A DNA stretch of 64,000 nt from Streptomyces hygroscopicus (GTDB taxonomy: Bacteria > Actinomycetota > Actinomycetes > Streptomycetales > Streptomycetaceae): positions 9,672,001 to 9,736,000 of the forward strand of contig CP018627.1 of the NCBI GenBank assembly GCA_002021875.1, written 5' to 3'. Each line of letters starts with the position of its first letter. Position 1 is the first letter of the stretch. Below are positions 1 to 7,858 of the stretch, piece after piece. The notes below the pieces were generated by a model. That model was not told where the DNA came from and made no database searches. It saw only the letters and a program-made list of their open reading frames with translations. The position numbers and the translations under genes are program-made.

Positions 1-197
1 CGCAGCAGGATGCGGGCCGCGTTCGTCAGGCGGATGCCGCGGCCTTGCTGCACCACCAGGTCCGTTCCGACCTCGTCGGCGAGCCGGCGCAACTGGTAGG
101 AGACGGCGGAGGGGGTGTAATGCAGCACCCGTGCCGCGGCGGTCACCGAACCGTGCTCGGCGACCATCTGGAGGATCCGGAGCCGGGAGTCAATCAC
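1..197 (-). CDS. LysR-family transcriptional regulator, N-terminal part (cut by window edge)
   Basis: Reading leftward from a GTG at 197 gives about 65 residues of a LysR winged helix-turn-helix: a first helix (SRLRILQMVAEHGSVTAAA), a recognition-helix segment (HYTPSAVSYQLRRLADEVG) and the wing (LVVQQGRGIRLTNAARILL). These follow the standard LysR N-terminal pattern. The effector-binding domain lies beyond base 1. The gene is divergent from the decayed MFS gene starting at 271, the usual arrangement for a LysR protein and its target, so that transporter may once have been its target. The start is chosen because it puts the first helix at the expected distance from the N terminus. Confidence 0.8.
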   Translation of the reverse strand, partial: MIDSRLRILQMVAEHGSVTAAARVLHYTPSAVSYQLRRLADEVGTDLVVQQGRGIRLTNAARILL

Positions 198-270
198 GAA
201 AATATTTTGCACGGTGACGCCGAGAATCGTCTGATTTTCCTCGCCTCCCTCCGGTCGCACACTGACTGAC

Positions 271-851
271 GTGACGGAGTGGCAGACGGTCTCGGAACGG
301 ACGGTACGAACCGCCGTACTCCTGGTGATGGTCCTGACGGCGGGCGCCTGTCTCCCCAGCCCGCTCTACCCCGATTACCAGCGCCCCTTCGGCCACGACG
401 ACCGTCGGCCACCGGCCGGTGCCGCGGCTGAGCGTGCTGCTCGCCGCGGTCGGCTCATGCTGCTTCCTGCTGGCCGACGATCCGGTCTGGCTCTCCACCG
501 GCCGGGTCGGCCACGCGCCGGCCCTGGGCGCCGCGACCGGAGCCGCCCAGGCGCTCATCACCCGGCACCGCGGCCCCACCGCCCGCATCGCCGGACCGCT
601 GCTCGCGAGCCTGGCCTTCGCGGCGGGCACCGCCGCGGGGCCGGTGGCCTCGGGCCTGGTCGCCCAGTACGCACCCGGCACGCTGACCACTCCCTATGGG
701 CTGCATCTGGCCCTGCTGGCGTGGGTGTGGCACCGGCTGAGCCGGACCGTGCCCGCGCCGACGGCCACGCCCGGGGGAGGGGCACGGCGGCGGTGGCGCC
801 CCACCCGCCCGCACATACCACCGGCCCTCCGCTCGCTCTTTCTGGTCGCGG
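271..851 (+). pseudogene. Decayed MFS transporter (frameshifted and internally deleted)
   Basis: From the GTG at 271 one frame gives an MFS-like first membrane helix (TVRTAVLLVMVLTAGACLPS, then LYPDYQRPFG). After about base 390 that frame turns to Arg/Pro-rich nonsense. The MFS similarity resumes in another frame near 410 (PRLSVLLAAVGSCCFLLA, RVGHAPALGAATGAAQAL, GLVAQYAPGTLTTPYGLH). It stops abruptly near 851 after RSLFLVAG, with the remaining helices missing. The gap between the two parts suggests loss of about 30 codons plus a frameshift. The product would have been a 12-helix drug or metabolite exporter; it cannot be functional now. Confidence 0.6.
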
Positions 852-1000
852 GACTGCCGGTCCACCGAGCTACGGCAGTCGCACCTCCACCGCGAGGTCA
901 AGGCGTTCACTGGGCTCACGCCCACGGCCGTGGCCGTCGCGCCGTGGCTCGCGATCGACGATGTGGCGTGGCCGACTTCCTCGCCGTCCCGGAGGTCGCC
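852..1000 (+). pseudogene. Relic of an AraC-family regulator C terminus
   Basis: In a third frame, immediately after the MFS similarity ends, the sequence reads RQSHLHREVKAFTGLTPTAV, starting near 873. This is the end of an AraC/XylS helix-turn-helix (normally DQSHLHRE...TGLTP). About 30 residues follow (PWLAIDDVAWP...). No start codon or upstream AraC domain is present. The fragment is therefore the tail of a regulator joined by deletion to a truncated transporter. Confidence 0.55.
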
Positions 1001-1146
1001 CGCGGTGGTCGCGGAGGCGCAACCGACCTCATGACACGGCACACCGGGGTTCGGAGAGCGGCGAGTTGAGTTCCGGTCCACCGGTCGCTGGTAGTAGGTC
1101 CCGCGCCTCATGCGCGCTGTGAGCCCGCTGGCTAGGGTCGGCTCCC

Positions 1147-1182
1147 ATGCACCCCATGCACCCCATGCACCCCACGCATCCC
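1147..1182 (+). repeat. Tandem 9-bp repeat ATGCACCCC over the start codon
   Basis: Three near-perfect units and one degenerate unit encode MHP repeats at the N terminus of the PPOX protein. Each perfect unit carries an in-frame ATG. Unit gain or loss keeps the frame and changes only the number of possible start codons. Confidence 0.7.
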
Positions 1183-1635
1183 ACGGGAATCGTTCGTCGC
1201 CAGGCGGCGGAGCGAAGGCGCGACACTCTGGACCGGCTCGTCGCCGAGCGGGATGTATGGGTGTCGACGGGGCATCCTGAGCGCGGACCGCACCAGGTGC
1301 CGCTGTGGTTCTTGTGGGATGGGCAGGCCGTTTGGATGTGCACCGGCGCCACTTCGGTGACGGCGCGGAACGTCCGCGAGGAGCCGCGTGTGCGCCTGGC
1401 ACTGCCGGACACCTTCGATGTGGTGCTGCTCCAAGGGGAGGCGGAGTGCTTCCCGGATCAGGAGGTCCCCGCAGACGCGGCCGAGGCATTCACCGCCAAG
1501 TTCGGGTGGGACCCTCGCGCGGAGGAGGGGCCCTTTCTCTACGTCCGCGTGGTGCCGAAGACGGTGCTCGCCTGGCGCGGCGAGCCGGAACTACGCGGGA
1601 GAGCCATCATGCGCGACGGGACGTGGCAGGAGTAG
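1147..1635 (+). CDS. Pyridoxamine 5'-phosphate oxidase-fold (PPOX) protein
   Basis: The 162-residue protein has the split-barrel flavin-binding signature of the PPOX family: an N-terminal helix (RRDTLDRLVAERDVWVST), strands around VPLWFLWDGQAVWMCT, the basic loop TARNVREEPRVRLALPD and a C-terminal strand ending PKTVLAWRGEP. Such proteins bind FMN or F420 and reduce small molecules; the exact substrate cannot be read from sequence. The ATG at 1147 begins with MHPMHPMHPTHP, encoded by tandem 9-bp units ATGCACCCC, giving several in-frame ATGs. Initiation at any of them changes only a disordered tail. A terminator follows the stop directly. Confidence 0.8.
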   Translation: MHPMHPMHPTHPTGIVRRQAAERRRDTLDRLVAERDVWVSTGHPERGPHQVPLWFLWDGQAVWMCTGATSVTARNVREEPRVRLALPDTFDVVLLQGEAECFPDQEVPADAAEAFTAKFGWDPRAEEGPFLYVRVVPKTVLAWRGEPELRGRAIMRDGTWQE

Positions 1636-1638
1636 CCG

Positions 1639-1660
1639 CGCCGCCTCCGGGGAGGCGGCG
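1639..1660 (+). terminator. Hairpin terminator after the PPOX gene
   Basis: Arms CGCCGCCTCC and GGAGGCGGCG pair perfectly over 10 bp with a 2-base loop, three bases after the TAG at 1633-1635. No T-tract follows, as is usual in high-G+C actinomycetes. Confidence 0.75.
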
Positions 1661-1980
1661 CTCACGGCGATGGCGGCCGACTGAGGCACTCGGTGCCCAA
1701 GTACTGCCCCGTACCAGGCCGTTGACAAAGTCGATGGACAGTAGAAATCTGTCGTCAAGGCACTGCAAAAGATAGACGAAATTACTCAACTCTTGCACTG
1801 CGGCTGGCTCGGCTTCTTCACCGCGACATCGTCTGGGCCCGCTGAACACCGTCATCGTCCACCAGGCGCACCGCTCCCTCATGCCTGCGTGCTCCCTGCC
1901 CCGAGAAATCCTGCGCGTCTGTGGGCGGCGGGTGGCGGGGCCGGTTGCGAGCGCTCAGGGGAAGGGATCGAGAGGGCCTC
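1661..1980. promoter_or_regulatory. Leader region of the GH87 glucanase gene with a short dyad
   Basis: No gene is recognised between the PPOX terminator and the glucanase. Bases 1722-1727 read TTGACA, a possible -35 box, but no convincing -10 box lies at the right distance. An inverted repeat GACAG-N7-CTGTC at 1737-1753 may be an operator. The stretch 1740-1795 is A/T-rich for this genome, consistent with a promoter. The remaining bases up to the ribosome binding site hold nothing I recognise. Confidence 0.35.
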
Positions 1981-4900
1981 ATGAGAAGAAGACATCACGG
2001 TCGGCGGTTAGCCGCCGGGCTTGTGACGGCGGGTCTGCTCACGGTCGGGCTGCTGCCCGTGACAGCCCATGCCGCGGAGGGAGCCCATGCCGCGGAGGGA
2101 GCGAACCTGGCGCTGGGCAGGCCGGTGACGGCCGGCGGGGCACACGGCTCCTACCCGGCGAGCAATGTCACCGACGGCAGCCAGTCCACCTACTGGGAAG
2201 GCCCCGCGGGCTCGTTCCCGCAGTGGGTGCAGGTCGACCTCGGGAACAAGGCGGACATCGACGAGGTGGTGCTGAAGCTCCCCGCGTCGTGGGAGTCCCG
2301 CACCGAGGGCGTGAGAGTCCAGGGCAGCGCCGACGGCCAGAACTTCACCACCGTGGCCGCCGACGCGCGCAAGGACTTCTCGCCGTCGTCCGGCAACGCC
2401 GTGGCGCTCGACGTCACGGCCGAGGCGCGGTACGTGCGCGTACAGGTGACCGGCAACACGGGCTGGAACGCCGCCCAGCTCTCCGAGGTGGAGGTGCGCG
2501 GGGAGGCCGGCGGGGAGAACCCCGAGGACCCGCCCACGGGCACCAACCTGGCCCTGCGCAAGCCGATCGAGGCGTCGTCGACCACCCAGAACTACATCGC
2601 GAGCAACGCCAACGACGGCAGCACCGCCACCTACTGGGAGGCGAGCGGCCAGTCCTCGACGCTGACCGCGAAGCTCGGCGCCGACGCCGATCTGACCGGC
2701 GTCGTCGTCAGGCTCAACCCCGATCCGGTCTGGAACACCCGGTCGCAGAGTATCCAGGTGCTGGGACGGCCGGCCGGGGAGTCCGGTTTCACCTCGCTGA
2801 AGGACCGGGCCGACTACACCTTCAACCCGTCGCAGAACAAGAACACGGTGACCATCCCGGTCACGGGCCGGTACGCGGACGTACGCCTGCAGTTCTCCGG
2901 CAACACCGGCGCCGGCGGGGGACAGGTCGCCGAGTTCGAGGTCGTCGGCTCGGCCGCGCCCGCCCCCGACCTGACCGTCACCGATCTCTCCTGGTCGCCC
3001 GAGTCGCCCTCCGAGACGGACGCGGTCACCGTCGAGGCGACGGTCCGCAACGCCGGGACGGTCGCCGCGCCCGCGACCACGGTGAACGTCAGCCTCGAGG
3101 GCACGGTCGCCGGCAGTGGCGCGGTCGACGCGCTCGCGCCGGGCGCGTCGCTGAAGGTGCCGGTCAAGGTCGGCAAGCGGGCCATGGGCAGCTACACCGT
3201 CTCCGCCGTCGTCGATCCGACCGACACGGTCCCTGAGCTCGACAACACCAACAACAGCCGCAACGCCGCCTCGAAGCTGGTCGTCGGCCAGGCCCCCGGA
3301 CCGGACCTGGAGGTCACCGGCATCACCACCAACCCCGCCAGCCCGGCCGTCGGCGCCAAGGTCACCTTCACCGTCGCGATGCACAACAGGGGTACGAGCG
3401 CGGTGCCCGCCGGATCGGTCACCCGGCTCACCGTCGGCGAGACCACGCTGAACGGCACGGCGGGCACCGTCCCGGCCGGTGGCACGGCCACCGTGGCCAT
3501 CAGCGGCGACTGGACCGCCACCAACGGGGGAGCGACGCTCACCGCGACGGCCGACGCCACCGGCACCGTCGCCGAGACCAACGAGGACAACAACACCCTC
3601 GCCCGCTCCCTCGTGGTCGGACGCGGCGCCGCCGTGCCGTACACCGAGTACGAGGCGGAGGACGGCCGGTACGACGGGACCCTGCTGAAGACGGACGCCA
3701 AGCGCACCTTCGGGCACACCAACTTCGCCACCGAGTCCTCCGGGCGCGAATCGGTCCGGCTCGACACCACCGGTCAGTACGTGGAGTTCACCTCCACCAC
3801 CCCGTCCAACTCGATCGTCGTCCGCAACTCCATCCCGGACGCGGCAGCCGGTGGCGGCAAGGAGGCGACCATCAGCCTCTACGCGGACGGGAAGTTCGTC
3901 CGCAAACTCACCCTGTCCTCCAAGCACAGCTGGCTCTACGGCACGACCGACGACCCGGAGGGCCTGACCAATCGGCCCGGCGGCGACGCCCGGCGACTGT
4001 TCGACGAGTCCCACGCCCTGCTCACCGACTCCTACCCGGTGGGTACCAAGTTCCGGCTCCAGCGGGATGCCGGTGACGACGCGGCCTTCTACATCATCGA
4101 CCTGGTCGATCTGGAGCAGGTGGCGGCACCGGCCACCAAGCCCGCCGACTGCGTCTCCATCACCGACTACGGGGCCGTGCCCAACGACGGCATCGACGAC
4201 GCGGACGCCATCCAGCGCGCCGTCACGGCGGACCAGGAGGGCCAGATCCCCTGCGTGTGGATTCCCGCGGGCCAGTGGCGCCAGGAGAAGAAGATCCTGA
4301 CCGACGACCCGCAGGACCACGGCCAGTACAACCAGATGGGCATCCGGGATGTCACCATCCGCGGTGCCGGGATGTGGCACTCCCAGCTCTACTCGCTCAT
4401 CCCGCCCCAGGAAGCGGGCGGGATCAACCACCCCCATGAGGGCAACTTCGGCTTCGACATCGACGACAACACCAAGATCTCCGACATCGCCATCTTCGGC
4501 TCCGGCACCATCCGCGGCGGCGACGGCGGCGCCGAGGGCGGTGTCGGGCTCAACGGCCGCTTCGGCAAGAACACCAAGATCACCAACGTGTGGCTCGAGC
4601 ACGCCAACGTCGGCGCCTGGGTCGGCCGCGACTACTCCAACATCCCCGAGCTGTGGGGGCCCGGTGACGGCCTCGAGTTCAGCGGCGTACGGATCCGCAA
4701 CACCTACGCCGACGGCGTCAACTTCACCAACGGCACCCGCAATTCGACCGTCTACAACTCCTCCTTCCGCAACACCGGCGACGACTCACTCGCCGTCTGG
4801 GCCAACAAGTACGTGAAGGACACCTCGACGGACATCGGCCACGACAACCACTTCCGCAACAACACGATCCAACTGCCCTGGCGGGCCAACGGCATCGCGG

Positions 4901-5400
4901 TCTACGGCGGCTACGGCAACACGATCGAGAACAACCTGATCTCCGACACCATGAACTACCCGGGGATCATGCTGGCCACGGACCACGACCCGCTGCCCTT
5001 CTCGGGCCAGACGCTCATCGCCAACAACGGTCTGTACCGCACGGGCGGCGCGTTCTGGGGCGAGGCGCAGGAGTTCGGCGCGATCACCCTGTTCGCCCAG
5101 GGGCAGGACATCCCGGGGGTCACGATCCGCGACACCGACATCCATGACTCCACCTACGACGGCATCCAGTTCAAGACGGGCGGCGGCACGATGCCCGGCG
5201 TCCGGATCGAGAACGTCACCATCGACAAGTCCAACAACGGATCCGGGATCCTCGCGATGAGCGGTGCGCGCGGCAGCGCCACGCTGACGAACGTGACGAT
5301 CACCAACTCGGCCGAGGGCGATGTGATGAAGGAGCCCGGCTCGCAGTTCGTGATCAACGGCTCCGCGAACCGGTCCTCCGCATCCGCGTCGCGCGACTGA
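1981..5400 (+). CDS. Secreted multidomain GH87 alpha-1,3-glucanase / mycodextranase
   Basis: The 1139-residue protein starts at the ATG at 1981, preceded by GAGAGGGC. A signal peptide (GRRLAAGLVTAGLLTVGLL, likely cleaved after AHA near residue 31) has a Tat-like Arg pair. Then come two discoidin/F5-8C carbohydrate-binding domains (about 40-185 and 188-325), two CARDB-type Ig-like linkers (about 329-440 and 440-545), a CBM6/35-like module (YTEYEAEDG, 551-715) and a right-handed beta-helix catalytic domain from about 720 (ITDYGAVPNDG). Within it YADGVNF (Asp911) and GDDSLAVW (Asp934, Asp935) match the D-x22-DD spacing I recall for the catalytic aspartates of GH87. It would hydrolyse alpha-1,3-glucan or nigeran from fungal walls or dental-type glucans outside the cell. 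The split between strict alpha-1,3-glucanase and mycodextranase cannot be settled by eye. Confidence 0.88.
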   Translation: MRRRHHGRRLAAGLVTAGLLTVGLLPVTAHAAEGAHAAEGANLALGRPVTAGGAHGSYPASNVTDGSQSTYWEGPAGSFPQWVQVDLGNKADIDEVVLKLPASWESRTEGVRVQGSADGQNFTTVAADARKDFSPSSGNAVALDVTAEARYVRVQVTGNTGWNAAQLSEVEVRGEAGGENPEDPPTGTNLALRKPIEASSTTQNYIASNANDGSTATYWEASGQSSTLTAKLGADADLTGVVVRLNPDPVWNTRSQSIQVLGRPAGESGFTSLKDRADYTFNPSQNKNTVTIPVTGRYADVRLQFSGNTGAGGGQVAEFEVVGSAAPAPDLTVTDLSWSPESPSETDAVTVEATVRNAGTVAAPATTVNVSLEGTVAGSGAVDALAPGASLKVPVKVGKRAMGSYTVSAVVDPTDTVPELDNTNNSRNAASKLVVGQAPGPDLEVTGITTNPASPAVGAKVTFTVAMHNRGTSAVPAGSVTRLTVGETTLNGTAGTVPAGGTATVAISGDWTATNGGATLTATADATGTVAETNEDNNTLARSLVVGRGAAVPYTEYEAEDGRYDGTLLKTDAKRTFGHTNFATESSGRESVRLDTTGQYVEFTSTTPSNSIVVRNSIPDAAAGGGKEATISLYADGKFVRKLTLSSKHSWLYGTTDDPEGLTNRPGGDARRLFDESHALLTDSYPVGTKFRLQRDAGDDAAFYIIDLVDLEQVAAPATKPADCVSITDYGAVPNDGIDDADAIQRAVTADQEGQIPCVWIPAGQWRQEKKILTDDPQDHGQYNQMGIRDVTIRGAGMWHSQLYSLIPPQEAGGINHPHEGNFGFDIDDNTKISDIAIFGSGTIRGGDGGAEGGVGLNGRFGKNTKITNVWLEHANVGAWVGRDYSNIPELWGPGDGLEFSGVRIRNTYADGVNFTNGTRNSTVYNSSFRNTGDDSLAVWANKYVKDTSTDIGHDNHFRNNTIQLPWRANGIAVYGGYGNTIENNLISDTMNYPGIMLATDHDPLPFSGQTLIANNGLYRTGGAFWGEAQEFGAITLFAQGQDIPGVTIRDTDIHDSTYDGIQFKTGGGTMPGVRIENVTIDKSNNGSGILAMSGARGSATLTNVTITNSAEGDVMKEPGSQFVINGSANRSSASASRD
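2065..2100 (+). repeat. Perfect 18-bp tandem duplication at the signal-peptide cleavage site
   Basis: The unit gcccatgccgcggaggga occurs twice (2065-2082 and 2083-2100) and encodes AHAAEG twice. This duplicates the AHA signal-peptidase site of the glucanase without shifting frame. Confidence 0.9.
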
Positions 5401-5429
5401 GCGCTGTTCCACCCGACGCACCGGTTCCG

Positions 5430-5469
5430 GCCCGTGACCAGCGGATCTTCCGATCCGCCGGTCACGGGC
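5430..5469 (+). terminator. Strong terminator after the GH87 gene
   Basis: Outer arms GCCCGTGACC and GGTCACGGGC (10 bp) enclose inner arms GCGGATC and GATCCGC (7 bp) with a 4-base loop, 30 bases after the glucanase stop. It separates the glucanase from the HEAT/MerR genes. Confidence 0.9.
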
Positions 5470-5496
5470 TTGACCTTGACACGGTGATAACGTGTG
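5470..5496 (+). promoter_or_regulatory. Probable promoter/operator of the HEAT-MerR genes
   Basis: TTGACA at 5476-5481 overlaps the dyad ACACG-N7-CGTGT (5479-5495). A short dyad on a promoter with a TTGAC-type -35 box is the classical layout for autoregulation by a MerR protein, and a MerR gene is the second gene downstream. The -10 box is not clear. Confidence 0.45.
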
Positions 5497-6279
5497 CCCT
5501 GGGTGCAGGAGGTGGCCCCGATCAACACCACAATCGGAACCCCGCAGAACACCCGAGTGGCCAACGCCCTGAGCGCCGAGGACTCGTCGGTCCGGCTTCA
5601 GGCGGCCCTGGCCGTCGGCTCGAACCCCGACCCCGGCTTCCTGGAGCCGCTCGTCGAGCGATGCGCGGTCGAGCCGGACTTCTTCGTACGGGACATGCTG
5701 TCCTGGGCGCTGACCCGCCTCTCGCCCGAGATCACCCTGCCCCGGATCCGCCGGGAACTCGACGCTGAGCGCGCTCAGGCCCGCAGCCAGGCGTTGCACA
5801 CGCTCTCCAAGATCGGCGACCAGGGCGCATGGGCCTGGATCACCCGCGACCTGCTGCGCGACGCCGACGACGAGATCGCGCGGACCGCGTGGCGCGTCGC
5901 GGTCGTCCTCGTACCCGAGGACGAGAAGGAGGACCTGGCCGACGAACTGGTCACGCAGCTCGGCCGCGGCGACCGCGATATGCGGCTGAGCCTGAGCCGG
6001 GCCCTGGTCGACCTCGGCGATGTGACCGAGCGTGCCCTGGAGCGGGCCGCGGCGAACGAGGACCCGGCGGTGGCCACGCACGCCCGCGCCACCGAGCTGC
6101 TCCGGCAGAACCCGGAGACCGGCTTCGACGCGGCGATCGACGAGGCGAAGCGAGTCGCCACACTCGGCCCCGAAAGAGCCGCTGCCGCAGAGGTCGCGGC
6201 TGCGTCGGGAGTCGCCGAGACCGCGGAGGCTGCCGACACCGCGGCGTCCGCGAAGAGTGCGGAGATCGCGGATTGCTGA
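5494..6279 (+). CDS. HEAT-repeat protein encoded upstream of a MerR-HEAT regulator
   Basis: The protein (up to 261 residues) is a series of helical HEAT-like repeats (SVRLQAALAVGSNPDPGFLE, QARSQALHTLSKIGDQGAW, DMRLSLSRALVDLGDVTER). It ends in an Ala/Glu-rich tail (about residues 215-261). HEAT repeats are protein-binding scaffolds; no catalytic motif is seen. Its end overlaps the next gene, whose TTG start at 6273 lies before this stop (6277-6279), so the two are probably translationally coupled. The start is uncertain: GTG at 5494 lies inside the operator and has no ribosome binding site. The only good site, AGGAGG at 5507-5512, is correctly spaced for an ATC at 5521. GTG at 5503 and 5512 are further options. 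Confidence 0.7.
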   Translation: MPWVQEVAPINTTIGTPQNTRVANALSAEDSSVRLQAALAVGSNPDPGFLEPLVERCAVEPDFFVRDMLSWALTRLSPEITLPRIRRELDAERAQARSQALHTLSKIGDQGAWAWITRDLLRDADDEIARTAWRVAVVLVPEDEKEDLADELVTQLGRGDRDMRLSLSRALVDLGDVTERALERAAANEDPAVATHARATELLRQNPETGFDAAIDEAKRVATLGPERAAAAEVAAASGVAETAEAADTAASAKSAEIADC

Positions 6280-7754
6280 TCGGCGAGGTGGCCCGTCACT
6301 CGGGGGTGAGCGCCCGGATGCTCCGGCACTACGACGCCCTCGGGCTGGTGCGCCCGACCGGTCGCACCGTCGGCGGCTACCGCGAGTACTCCGCCGAGGA
6401 CGTCAGCAGGATCTTCCACGTGGAGAGCCTGCGGTCCCTCGGGCTCTCGCTCAAGCAGATCGGGCGCGCGCTGGACGACCCGGCCTTCACCCCGTCCGCC
6501 CTGGTCAGCGACCTCATCCAATGGACGGAAGACCGCTTGGCGCGGGAAGCGGAGCTGCTCGAGCGGCTCCGCGCGATCGATGCGTCGGCGCCCACCGGCT
6601 GGCAGGACGTCCTGCGCATCGTCGAACTCATGCAGGGGCTCAACTCGACCAGCGCCGCGCGCAGGCAGCAGGCCGTCCTGGCCCGGCCGGGGGACGTGTC
6701 GGTTCCCGCCGAACTGCTGGCCGGGGCGGTCCTGGCCGAATCCGACCCCAATGTCGCGGGCGCCCTGCGCTGGGCCCTCGCCCGATCGGGCGGCGATGGC
6801 GTGGCGACGCTGGCCGCCGGTGTGCACTCGGAGGACGTCGACATCCGGCGGCGCGCGGTGCTGGCGATCGCCGAGATGTCCGAGGCCCCGGGCGCGACCG
6901 CGGCGCTTGCGGACGCGCTCGGCGACCCGGACCCGACGGTGCGCAGACAGGCCGCTCTGGCGTCGGGCAGGCGTGGCGTGACCGCGGCCGTGCCGACCCT
7001 CGTCGGCATGGTGGTCGAGGGCTCCAACGACGTCGACGCGGCAGAAGTCCTGGGAACGCTGTCCCAGGACCCCGAGTGCGCGGACCGGATCATGACCGCA
7101 CTGGCCGACGAACTCGCCGCCCCCACCGCGGACTCCGCGACACGGATACGCCTGGCCCAGGCGCTGGTCGAGCTGCCGGGGGCCGCCGTGCGGGAGATCC
7201 TGCGCCAACTGACCCACGACGACGACCGCGCTGTCGCCCTTGTCGCCTCCTCCTTCGTCGGACTTCTCGAACAACGGAGGCAGGGCCGTCACAAACAGGG
7301 AGGCCATCTTGTCCTTTCTATGGACAGACCCTGTTTGGAGGAACACATGAGTGCTGAGCACGCACACCTGCCACCGGGCGTTGAGGTGATCATGACCCTG
7401 CCGGAGGCGGCGGCCCGCATCCCGGCCGGCGCCGAGGCCAGGACCGTCCGGGTCACCCTGCCGCCCGGTGACCCTGGCGCGCCGCCGCACCGGCACCCCG
7501 GACCGCTGTACGGCATCGTGACCGAGGGCGAGATCCTCTTCGAGCTGGAGGGGGAGGCGCCCCGGGTGCTCAAGGCTGGTGACGCCCTGTTCGAGCCCGG
7601 GGGAGACGTGATCCACTACCAGGGCGCCAACAACCTTACGGACGCGCGGTCGCAGCTTGTGGTGACCATGTTCGCGCCGCCCGGTACCCCGGTTCTGACC
7701 GTGGTCGGCCCGGAGGAACTGGCCGAACGACGGCACCTACGGGTGGCCCACTGA
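6273..7754 (+). CDS. MerR-family regulator with HEAT repeats, reading in frame into a cupin
   Basis: From TTG at 6273 the first 70 residues are a MerR winged helix (LLIGEVARHSGVSARMLRHY, then GYREYSAEDVSRIFHVESLR). A dimerisation helix follows and then HEAT-like repeats to about residue 340 (VDIRRRAVLAIAEMSEAPGA, PTVRRQAALASGRRGVTAAV). No stop codon separates this from a cupin domain starting at residue 359, which has its own ATG and ribosome binding site at 7347. Either this is a natural three-part sensor (MerR-HEAT-cupin, 493 residues) or the MerR gene lost its stop. I favour stop loss because the joining segment carries intergenic-type dyads. It probably represses or activates its own operon through the dyad at 5479. 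Confidence 0.75.
   Translation: MLIGEVARHSGVSARMLRHYDALGLVRPTGRTVGGYREYSAEDVSRIFHVESLRSLGLSLKQIGRALDDPAFTPSALVSDLIQWTEDRLAREAELLERLRAIDASAPTGWQDVLRIVELMQGLNSTSAARRQQAVLARPGDVSVPAELLAGAVLAESDPNVAGALRWALARSGGDGVATLAAGVHSEDVDIRRRAVLAIAEMSEAPGATAALADALGDPDPTVRRQAALASGRRGVTAAVPTLVGMVVEGSNDVDAAEVLGTLSQDPECADRIMTALADELAAPTADSATRIRLAQALVELPGAAVREILRQLTHDDDRAVALVASSFVGLLEQRRQGRHKQGGHLVLSMDRPCLEEHMSAEHAHLPPGVEVIMTLPEAAARIPAGAEARTVRVTLPPGDPGAPPHRHPGPLYGIVTEGEILFELEGEAPRVLKAGDALFEPGGDVIHYQGANNLTDARSQLVVTMFAPPGTPVLTVVGPEELAERRHLRVAH
7292..7337. promoter_or_regulatory. Nested inverted repeats between MerR-HEAT and cupin parts
   Basis: Outer arms CAAACAGGG (7292-7300) and CCCTGTTTG (7329-7337) pair over 9 bp. 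Inside them is TGTCC-N7-GGACA. The nested dyads end next to the ribosome binding site GGAGGAAC of the cupin start at 7347. The inner one has the same 5-7-5 geometry as the dyad at 5479-5495, so it may be a second site for the MerR protein, or an attenuator. Confidence 0.5.
7347..7754 (+). CDS. Single-domain cupin protein
   Basis: The ATG at 7347 has the ribosome binding site GGAGGAAC four bases upstream and yields 135 residues. The cupin motifs are clear: APPHRHPGPLYGIVTEGEIL supplies the two histidines and the glycine turn of motif 1, and GDALFEPGGDVIHYQGANN supplies the histidine of motif 2, so a divalent metal is probably bound. Small cupins of this kind are sugar or small-molecule sensors, isomerases or quercetinase-like proteins. 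The sequence is in frame with the upstream MerR gene, so it could also be made as its C-terminal domain. A convergent terminator follows. Confidence 0.75.
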   Translation: MSAEHAHLPPGVEVIMTLPEAAARIPAGAEARTVRVTLPPGDPGAPPHRHPGPLYGIVTEGEILFELEGEAPRVLKAGDALFEPGGDVIHYQGANNLTDARSQLVVTMFAPPGTPVLTVVGPEELAERRHLRVAH

Positions 7755-7780
7755 AAAGCTCGGTCACATGTGTGCGGGGC

Positions 7781-7808
7781 AGCCGGATCACATAGCCGTG
7801 ATCCGGCT
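7781..7808. terminator. Bidirectional hairpin between convergent cupin and amidase genes
   Basis: AGCCGGATCAC (7781-7791) and GTGATCCGGCT (7798-7808) form an 11-bp perfect stem with a 6-base loop. It lies between two converging genes and can stop transcription from both sides. Confidence 0.9.
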
Positions 7809-7858
7809 ACCTCAAACAGGTTGACCTGGGCCGGAGTCGCGGACACCGGTAGGACGCG

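Noticed and set aside
1921..1980. Upstream in-frame start of the glucanase
   Set aside because: It would put 20 basic residues before a normal signal peptide; the ATG at 1981 has the better ribosome binding site.
1793..1984. Short frame ahead of the glucanase start
   Set aside because: No recognisable domain and no ribosome binding site; it overlaps the leader of the true gene.
2008..4602. 864-codon open frame antisense to the glucanase gene
   Set aside because: It is a product of G+C-rich third positions of the real gene; no ribosome binding site and no recognisable domain.
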